From: Terfezia claveryi
Taxonomy: Eukaryota > Ascomycota > Pezizomycetes > Pezizales > Pezizaceae
Length of the DNA: 13,202 bases
Assembly: GCA_015179025.1 (NCBI GenBank)
Contig: WHUX01000707.1
Location: 1 to 13,202, forward strand
Direction: 5' to 3'
Shown one piece after another: positions 7,408-13,202 of this stretch. The position numbers and the translations under genes are program-made. Each line of letters starts with the position of its first letter. The stretch's first letter is position 1. The notes beneath the pieces were generated by a model that was given only the letters and a program-made list of their open reading frames with translations, ran no database searches and was not told where the DNA came from.

Positions 7408-7544
7408 GTCTTCAGGCTGGGTGGCGAAGACTGTTCGTGCGCGCAAACTTTAGTCTTCCGTGCTGATAATAAAGACTACTACGTGCCGTGCAATATTTGT
7501 CTTCCGTGTTGATAATGAAGACTGCTACGTGCCGTCTTCAGATT
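7408..7544. repeat. 45-46 bp tandem repeat, three copies
   Basis: Units start at 7408 (diverged), 7453 and 7499. The last two share GTCTTCCGTG, TGATAAT, AAGACT and CTACGTGCCGT in order. Each has a GTCTTC (or GTCTT) facing a GAAGAC (or AAGAC), so each could form a small stem. After this array, 7545-7757 shows nothing recognisable. Confidence 0.8.
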
Positions 7545-7757
7545 AGTCCACCCCTTATGAAATGCACACACTAGCAAAAGAATCTGATTAAGTTGAGCTT
7601 ATCCTCACCACGTGAGATATGCATGCTATTCACTTCCCATGATCCAAACCTAATATATTATCTGATTCTCTTCATAGTTTTTGAGATTTTCATCGGCCAC
7701 GGCAATATTCTCTTCCACATGATACCATTATATATACGCTTGTACCAGACTATACGG

Positions 7758-8020
7758 CTTCATATGGTGGCTTATTCGGTGTTGCTGGGCCAATGCAAGT
7801 ACAGGTCTTATATGTATATGCTTATATGGGACGATATGCCTTCATATGATGGCTTAATTCGGTCTTGCCGGCAAGTGCAAGTCTTATATGGGACGATATG
7901 CCTTCATATGATGGCTTATTCGGTCTTGCCGGCTTATTCGGTCTTGCCGGGCAAGTGCAGGTCTCATATGTATATGCTTTTACGGGACGATATACCTTCA
8001 TATGATGGTTTCGTGGCTTC
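7758..8020. repeat. Tandem array of variable units beginning CTTCATATG
   Basis: Units start at 7758, 7840, 7902 and 7996 (partial), with lengths of 82, 62 and 94 bp. Each begins CTTCATATGRTGG, and the complete ones contain TTCGGT, a CAAGTGCA-like segment and GGGACGATAT near the end. Length varies because a TATGTATATGCTT segment is absent from the second unit and GGCTTATTCGGTCTTGCCGG is duplicated in the third. A long open frame runs through the array but is best explained by the repeat. Confidence 0.85.
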
Positions 8021-8239
8021 AGCTACATAATTATTATGAACTCAAATCTATAGCCGTGTCTTAAAAAATAAAACGTAAAAACTTCACAATTCAATCAAAG
8101 TCCCTGGCAGCTTCTCGTGCCAACAGTTCTCCAATGACCTCATCATCATCACCAAAATCTTCCTCTTCTACACATTCCTTGACCTCTATACACGCACTCC
8201 ATATACTGGTAAGCATAGTGTGGATTCTGTTCTGAAGTT

Positions 8240-8312
8240 CTATATTAGAATATTGGGTTAGTCACTTTGTAGCTTAGCAGGTCGTGCCACCACTCCACTC
8301 CACTCCACTCAC
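8240..8312 (-). other. Intron (73 nt) before the terminal exon of the KDZ-like gene
   Basis: On the minus strand the donor is GTGAGT (8312-8307), the branch-type motif is CTAAC within GTGACTAACCC, and the acceptor is ATATAG ending at 8240. Removing it joins G to AA in frame and replaces an early stop with 48 more codons and an acidic tail. A (GAGTG)n pentanucleotide repeat lies at the donor end. Confidence 0.75.
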
Positions 8313-9171
8313 CCATAATCATTGTTCGTTGTGTTTTGCTTATTTCAAGCCCATATCTCGCTTGAGCTTTGAGAAAGCCTGTCACAATATTCTGTAGATG
8401 CCGGAGACGCTGGACTATCCATGGGCGCAGCCAACCATTGGTATCAGAATGTGTAGCTCCGTATGTCTCCTTACCAATCCAATCAAAAACTCTGGCTATC
8501 TCAATGCCTATGCGGATGATCTCTTCCTGAGCTCGCCTTTGACGAGAAAGTGCTGCAATGCCCTCACAGACTACTTCCTGGCATGCCCAGTCATCTGTAA
8601 TCCTTACACAATTTACATCCCAGAACGTATCTAAAGTCAACCCTTCCTTCTTTATTTTTCGTATATCAAGCTCTTTAGGGCGTTGCTCAATAGGTAATTT
8701 TTCTATAAGCTCATTGAATTCAGCTATGCCAATATTAACTGCCTTCCAACGTTGATTAAGGCAAGTCATGAACTTCTTAGAGTTCTTATGGCCAACTCTA
8801 CTCCTGATTGCTTCAAGCTCCTTTTTCCGTGCGGTTGTGTTTTGTATTAACCCTCGCTGAATATTGTGTAGTTCTCGCATGATCTTCCTGTTTTCGTATA
8901 TCTTGTATTTACTATCAGGTGCTTGCCGATCCACCCACTCATCAATGGTCTGGTGTTGTTGAGTAAGAAGCTGTGTTATTCTGCGGACTGCAGCATGCCC
9001 TTTTGATACTTGTTCGAGGTCTCTCCGGTCAAGCTTTTGATTCAGTGGAGGGAGCTTTCGACGAGTAGGAATACCAGCCCGTCTATCCTCTTCTAAGTCC
9101 CTGAGAATCTCCTCTTCATTCAGGATAGCAGTAAAATCGCATTATTAGGATCTACAGGCTCAGCTTTGTTT

Positions 9172-9238
9172 CTAAAATTTACATTAGTTATTTAACCAAA
9201 TATCAATGTAAGCTGGCCCCTGAGCTCCTGCTATTTAC
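9172..9238 (-). other. Intron (67 nt) upstream in the KDZ-like gene
   Basis: On the minus strand the donor is GTAAAT at 9238, the branch-type motif CTAAT lies in AACTAATG, and the acceptor is TTTTAG ending at 9172. The upstream exon remnant reads LQEVYYREN and joins in frame to NKAEPVDPNNA. The frame then needs one extra base near 9137 to continue into FTAILNEEEIL. Confidence 0.6.
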
Positions 9239-9300
9239 CTGTTTTCCCGATAGTATACCTCTTGCAGCTGTCACGGCGTTGATTTACTTGCGAAGTATTT

Positions 9301-9408
9301 GACACCCGAACAGGCTTGTTCGAGTGTCAGCGTGGTATTTGACACCCGAACAGGCTTGTTCGAGTGTCAGCGTGGTATTTGACACCCGAACAGACTTGTT
9401 CGAGTGTC
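9301..9408 (+). repeat. Three palindromic repeats in the U3 region of the element B LTR
   Basis: Exact 40-bp period: palindromes lie at 9301-9328, 9341-9368 and 9381-9408, separated by AGCGTGGTATTT. Each is GACACCCGAACA, a 4-nt centre, then TGTTCGAGTGTC, with one mismatched position in the arms. The third copy has GACT instead of GGCT in the centre. They lie about 130-240 bp upstream of the TATA box, a position suited to an upstream regulatory array. The same palindrome occurs twice in the element A LTR. Confidence 0.9.
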
Positions 9409-9476
9409 AGCTGAGTTGGCGCTGCCAGGCGAGTGTCTTAATACTAGAAGGGATTAGAGAGGTGGATCGCGGAGTA

Positions 9477-9496
9477 TCACCTGCGATCGCAGGTGA
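9477..9496. promoter_or_regulatory. Perfect 20-bp palindrome with two E-box motifs upstream of the TATA box
   Basis: TCACCTGCGATCGCAGGTGA is its own reverse complement. It contains CACCTG and CAGGTG, both CANNTG E-box forms bound by bHLH regulators in eukaryotes. It ends 44 bp before the TATA box. A role as a promoter element is inferred. Confidence 0.6.
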
Positions 9497-9540
9497 CGTC
9501 AAGTTAGCCGGGCGCCACTCCTTTGGCCACGGCAATCGTG

Positions 9541-9546
9541 TATATA
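9541..9546 (+). promoter_or_regulatory. TATA box of the element B LTR
   Basis: TATATA lies about 270 bp into the LTR, at the place corresponding to the TATA run of the element A LTR. Transcription would be expected to start around 9570-9585. Confidence 0.5.
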
Positions 9547-9727
9547 GGAAGCAGTAGTTGTCGTTTCTTGTTCTTGTTCCTTACGCAACGTCTTGTATTA
9601 TAACCTTGGTAATACAGACTCTGCCTTTTGTCCTGATACTTCAATCTACGGTTATAGTTTCGTCTTCGTGCGCTCCTTGGAGTCACGTCTTTAGTTATAG
9701 CCACAGCCATCGACTTACGCCGTTACA

Positions 9728-9740
9728 CTACGTTGCGTCG
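9728..9740 (+). promoter_or_regulatory. Candidate primer-binding site of self-priming type
   Basis: No TGG-starting tRNA-type primer site is evident after the LTR. Instead ACGTTGCGT (9730-9738) is the exact reverse complement of ACGCAACGT (9583-9591), which lies about 40 nt downstream of the TATA box, near the expected 5' end of the transcript. Tf1/sushi-type elements prime reverse transcription by folding the mRNA 5' end onto such a site. The 9-bp match is suggestive only. Confidence 0.35.
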
Positions 9741-9776
9741 ATACACTCTACTGAGCGCAACCCCTAGCTACGAACA

Positions 9777-10982
9777 ATGACTCAGCCCGTTGTTGAATTG
9801 CCGGCCGCTATTGTTGACCTAGTTCCTCGTTTGCGAACTGCGTTGAACTCAGCAAACCAGGACTACACCGGAATACTCAATGAAACCATTACCCTACTAG
9901 ATCAGCTACTAGGGCTACCAGACCGACGACAAGATGTCGTAAGATTACGAACCCAAGTAACGAACTTAACGAATCAACTCACGGCGCGGCAACAAGAAGA
10001 TACAACCTTACGCACAGCCACTCAAGAGTTACGAAATGAAGTAACTACTCAAGAGACAGTGATTAATGAGCTTCGAACGCAGTTGGAAGATATGAGGGCT
10101 ATCAATGCGACTTTGGCTCGGTTGCAACCAGGAGAAGGAGGGAGTCGTTCAGAAAAGATACCCAACCCAGAAAAATTCTCTGGAAAAGACCGAAATAAGC
10201 TGCGCCCTTTCCTTACCCAACTACGACTAAAGGCTGCTACTTATAGTGACGAACAAGCAAAACTTCGACTAGCAGTAAATTCCTTAGCTGAAGATGCCCT
10301 AGATCAGGTTACCCCTTACGTTGAAAACGATACGGTGAACTTAACCAACCTAGCAGCACTTATTACCATTCTCGAAAATGCATTCGGCGATCCAAATCGA
10401 GTAGCCAACGCAGAGTACAAACTACAAACGATGATTCAGGGGGCCAGGGAGTTCGCTGCCTATTTTGCCGAATTTCAACGATATGCAGCTGAAACGAGTT
10501 GGGGTAATACGGCTAAGTTGGCAACTCTAAAGCGCGGACTTTCCTACCAATTACAACAAGATCTCCTCGCCATACATCCTGAGCCCACGGAGTTTAACGA
10601 GTATGTGGAGGTCTGCCAAAGGCTAGATACTCGTCGCCGCGCGCTACAAACCCAAATGCGTAATCGTGTTGGACCAACGCCCCGAATGATATCACGCCCT
10701 ACCGCTCCCGCTCCAGTTAACCCCCAAATAGTCCAAACTCCCTCTACCTCTACAGCCACGGGTACTCACCCTGGGCCCATGGATTTGTCTGCAGGAAGGA
10801 AGAAGATATCTCCGGAGGAAAAAGCAAAGAGAATGGCTGAAGGGAGGTGCTATTATTGTGGAGGAATGGGACATGGGGTTAGAACTTGCCCACACGTACA
10901 AAAACGTACCCTACAAGTTGCCGAAACGGTTATGGAGAATACGAATAAGGGACTAGAAGTTGGGGAACAGGCAAAAGAGTAG
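9777..10982 (+). CDS. gag: Gag polyprotein of element B
   Basis: A 401-residue structural protein forms the virus-like particle and binds the element RNA. The ATG at 9777 has A at -3 and is the first start after the LTR and leader. Residues about 60-120 are rich in Q, L, E and T in a spacing suggesting a coiled coil. Residues about 130-290, from IPNPEKFSGKDRNKL through AFGDP to the LDTRRR region, are the retrotransposon Gag/capsid domain. After a proline-rich stretch come PMDLSAGR and a CCHC zinc knuckle at C358, C361, H366 and C371 (CYYCGGMGHGVRTC). The stop TAG at 10980-10982 overlaps the pol frame. It is intact, unlike the homologous gene in element A. Confidence 0.93.
   Translation: MTQPVVELPAAIVDLVPRLRTALNSANQDYTGILNETITLLDQLLGLPDRRQDVVRLRTQVTNLTNQLTARQQEDTTLRTATQELRNEVTTQETVINELRTQLEDMRAINATLARLQPGEGGSRSEKIPNPEKFSGKDRNKLRPFLTQLRLKAATYSDEQAKLRLAVNSLAEDALDQVTPYVENDTVNLTNLAALITILENAFGDPNRVANAEYKLQTMIQGAREFAAYFAEFQRYAAETSWGNTAKLATLKRGLSYQLQQDLLAIHPEPTEFNEYVEVCQRLDTRRRALQTQMRNRVGPTPRMISRPTAPAPVNPQIVQTPSTSTATGTHPGPMDLSAGRKKISPEEKAKRMAEGRCYYCGGMGHGVRTCPHVQKRTLQVAETVMENTNKGLEVGEQAKE
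10949..10982 (+). promoter_or_regulatory. Gag/pol overlap of element B, frameshift region without a canonical heptamer
   Basis: The shift from gag to pol is -1, as in element A, and must occur within these 34 bases. Read in the gag frame, no X XXY YYZ heptamer is present. The best candidate is GCA AAA GAG TAG, where the lysine tRNA could slip from AAA to AAA just before the stop. How this element shifts is therefore open. Confidence 0.4.
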
Positions 10983-13202
10983 CCTCACCTCAGAAGGATG
11001 GCACTGAGTTGAGGCAGGATAAATTTCTGGACTCTTTAAGCATTTCCAGTTCGTCTTTACAGTCTTCAGAGGAAGAGTTTTTGGATGGGAATCACCTTAT
11101 AGTTAGTTGTGAATTAAACGATAATGGTTCCAGAATCCATACTCATGCCCTGATAGACTGCGGAGCAACGGGTTATGCATTTATAGACCAGGAATTTGCA
11201 AGCCATCACCAACTCCCCCTTTATAAACTCAATAATCCTCGAACACTAGAAGTCATTGATGGGCGACCAATCGAGTCAGGGACAATCACACACATTAGCA
11301 AGCTAAAGCTAATAATTGATCAGCACCAAGAGGAACTTCCACTGTTTATTACCAAACTAGGCCACTACCCCATAGTATTAGGACTTCCATGGCTACGACG
11401 TCATGATGTGAATATCCGTTTCGCTAAGAACACTGTTACTTTCGACTCCGATTTTTGTCTCCACCATTGTTGTGAAAAACCCTCGACCATAAAGGGTATC
11501 TCAATTCCAGTTCCAGAAAACCCCGGAATTGCCCTTATTGCAGGATCAACCTTTAGTCGCCTAGTTAAAAAAGCAAAGCAGGTGGAAACAGCCTTCCGAA
11601 CAACTATCTACGAACTTAACATGGCTTTAAAAGATCCTGAACAACAACCTAAGACGGAGGAGGATAAGATCAAGGAACTAGTGCCTTCTGAATACCACGA
11701 ATTCCTTCCATTATTTAAGAAGGCTATTGCGGAAATCCTCCCCCCCCACCGACCTTACGACCATAAAATTCCTCTTAAAGAAGGATTTACTCCCCCTTTT
11801 GGACCTCTATACTCCCTATCAAAACCAGAGTTAGAGGCTCTTAAAGTATGGTTAGAAGAAAACCTGTCCAAAGGATTTATTCGTGCCTCCTCATCTCCCG
11901 CAGGTGCACCTATCTTATTTGTTAAGAAGAAGGATGGGTCCTTGCGTCTTTGTGTGGATTATCGTGGTCTTAATGATGGTACCATCAAGAACCGATACCC
12001 ACTACCCCTTATACGAGAGACTTTGACTAGACTTTCTAAGGCACGATACTATACGGCTCTTGACATTAGAAGCGCCTACAACCTCATCCGGATGGCGGAA
12101 GGAGAGGAATGGAAAACAGCATTCCGAACTCGTTATGGCTTATATGAGACCTTAGTTATGCCTTTCGGCCTCACAAATGCTCCTGCCAGCTTCCAACATT
12201 TTATTAATGATGTTCTCCATCCCTTCCTTGACAATTTCTGTACGGCTTATCTTGATGACATTTTAATATATAGCGATACCCTCGAAGAACACCGAACACA
12301 TGTTACCAAGGTATTGCAAGCTCTCCAAAAAGCCGGCCTCTACCTAAAACCCGAGAAGTGTGAATTTCATAAGACCACGGTCCACTACCTAGGCATGATT
12401 ATCTCCGCAGAAGGGATACAAATGGATCCAGCTAAAGTTAAGGCCGTAATGGACTGGGAATCCCCAATTAACCTTCATGATGCTCGTGCTTTTCTAGGAT
12501 TCGCCAATTTTTATCGCCGGTTTATCAAAGACTTCTCCAAGATTGTAGCTCCTATCGTGAAACTAACAAAAAAAAATACAACCTGGCATTGGAGCGAAGA
12601 ATGCCAGAAGGCGTTCCAAAACCTTAAAACAGCGTTTACTTCCGCTCCCGTTCTCCAGCATTTTGATCCTGACCGTGAAATTATAGTAGAAACAGATGCA
12701 TCAGACTACGTTTCTGCTGGAATTCTTTCGCAATATGACGATAATGGCATACTTCACCCTGTTGCTTACTTCTCTAAGAAGCACTCACCAACTGAATGCA
12801 ACTATGAGATTTATGATAAGGAATTAATGGCTATTATCCGATGCTTCGAAGAATGGCGAGCTGAATTAGAATCCACCCCCCACCCAATTAAAGTACTCTC
12901 AGATCATAAGAATCTAGAATACTTTATGTCAACAAAACTCCTCAACCGCCGTCAAGCTCGATGGTCAGAATTTCTCTCCCGCTTCAACTTCAAGATAGTT
13001 TACCGCCCAGGTAAAGCAGGGGGGAAACCAGATGCATTAACAAGAAGGTCAGGAGACCTTCCAAAGGAAGGAGATGAACGTATAAGGTTTCAAAATCAAG
13101 TCGTTCTCAAACCTCACAATTTAACAATCAATGCGACAGTAGAAGAGCTAAGACTAGAGGACTTGTTTAATAGGGGCTTTGAAGTTGATCCACTGCCAAG
13201 GA
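10949..13202 (+). CDS. pol: Pol polyprotein of element B (protease, RT, RNase H), truncated by the window edge
   Basis: The frame opens after TAA at 10946-10948, overlaps gag by 34 bases in the -1 frame, and has no stop to 13202 (751 codons). Because it has no proper start of its own, it is probably made as a Gag-Pol fusion by -1 frameshifting. Numbered from 10949, the protease loop is D70-C-G with VLGLPWL further on. The reverse transcriptase has VDYRGLN (D337), LDIRSAY (D372) and YLDD (434-437). RNase H has ETDASDY (D583), DKELMA (E625) and SDHKN (D652). The window ends in the linker before integrase. All visible catalytic residues are present. Protease, RT and RNase H produce and copy the element genome inside the particle. 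Confidence 0.94.

Larger units (their letters stand above)
8091..9268 (-). pseudogene. 3' part of a spliced gene resembling the C-terminal region of KDZ-transposase-type proteins, interrupted by element B
   Basis: Proposed model: complement of 8091-8239, 8313-9171 and 9239-9268 (cut at the left end of element B). Splicing at both introns keeps one coherent frame, apart from one apparent lost base near 9137. The protein is charged and helical. It contains LDTFWDVN, then a GIAALSRQRRAQEEIIRIG stretch, and ends in an acidic tail EEEDFGDDDEVIGELLARE before TGA at 8093-8091. This order (LWD-type motif, a GI.A......EE..R..E helix, acidic C-terminus) recalls the C-terminal half of fungal CxC/KDZ transposase proteins. 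The resemblance is from memory and not tested. A 229-codon frame starting with GTG at 8934 covers only part of it: its true frame continues upstream, and its last residues are intronic. The function is not established. Confidence 0.6.
9269..9727 (+). repeat. 5' LTR of element B
   Basis: The start TGTCAC matches the start of the element A LTR and coincides with the end of gene homology to the left. Inside are three palindromic repeats, a 20-bp palindrome, TATATA at 9541-9546, and a TCTTGTATT...AATACAG segment shared with the element A LTR. The end at GTTACA (9722-9727) is inferred from the TG...CA rule, the similar element A end, and the possible priming site that follows. The 3' copy is outside the window. 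Confidence 0.65.
9269..13202 (+). mobile_element. Element B: intact-looking Ty3/Gypsy LTR retrotransposon, 3' end outside the window
   Basis: A 5' LTR, short leader, uninterrupted gag and an uninterrupted pol frame run to the window edge, ending between RNase H and integrase. Protein motifs and gene order match element A closely, so both belong to one lineage, but codon use is AT-richer. No damage is visible, including across a C-run of 8 near 11745 and an A-run of 9 at 12568-12576. It lies inside the KDZ-like gene. If the typical 5-bp duplication applies, the left copy would be GCAGC at 9264-9268. Confidence 0.93.

Noticed and set aside
7593..8030. 145-codon plus-strand frame
   Set aside because: Its second half is the CTTCATATG tandem array and its first half is AT-rich without recognisable motifs.
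8245..8934. The 229-codon minus-strand frame as a complete gene
   Set aside because: The GTG at 8934 lies inside a longer open frame, and the last residues fall in an intron with GTGAGT donor, CTAAC branch and TAG acceptor. The spliced model is better.
4914..9408. CRISPR array suggested by regularly spaced palindromic repeats
   Set aside because: There are only two or three copies, the spacers in element B are nearly identical rather than unique, and they lie in LTRs of eukaryotic retrotransposons.

Overview
The window looks like fungal nuclear DNA packed with mobile elements. Two Ty3/Gypsy-type LTR retrotransposons lie in the same orientation, one dead and one apparently intact. The only cellular-style gene carries short introns of fungal type (67 and 73 nt, with GT...AG ends and CTAAT or CTAAC branch sites). 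No rRNA, tRNA or ordinary housekeeping gene was seen. I cannot place the organism below the level of a filamentous or mushroom-type fungus.

Positions 1-5459 hold element A, a chromodomain Ty3/Gypsy element (chromovirus) whose 5' end lies outside the window. Its order is gag, protease, reverse transcriptase, RNase H, integrase, chromodomain, polypurine tract and 3' LTR. It is inactivated by about ten single-base frame losses, four in-frame stops and loss of one integrase catalytic aspartate.

Positions 5460-8090 have no convincing intact gene. They hold a hairpin at the LTR edge, a 29-bp tandem repeat, a perfect 13-bp inverted repeat, and a DNA-transposon remnant with 17-bp terminal inverted repeats (6174-7036) that contains a small relic reading frame. 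A 12-bp minisatellite, a long imperfect hairpin and two further tandem-repeat arrays follow.

Positions 8091-9268 (minus strand) hold the 3' part of a spliced gene resembling the C-terminal region of KDZ-transposase-type proteins. It has two introns and one probable single-base loss. Its upstream exon stops exactly where element B begins, so element B appears to have inserted into this gene.

Positions 9269-13202 hold element B, which runs off the right edge. Its 5' LTR has three 40-bp repeats, each containing a palindrome, then a 20-bp perfect palindrome, a TATA box and a possible self-priming site. An intact gag follows, and then pol in the -1 frame, open to the window end. Both LTRs carry the same unusual palindrome in tandem (two copies in A, three in B) although their other sequence has largely diverged; this is the most striking unexplained shared signal.
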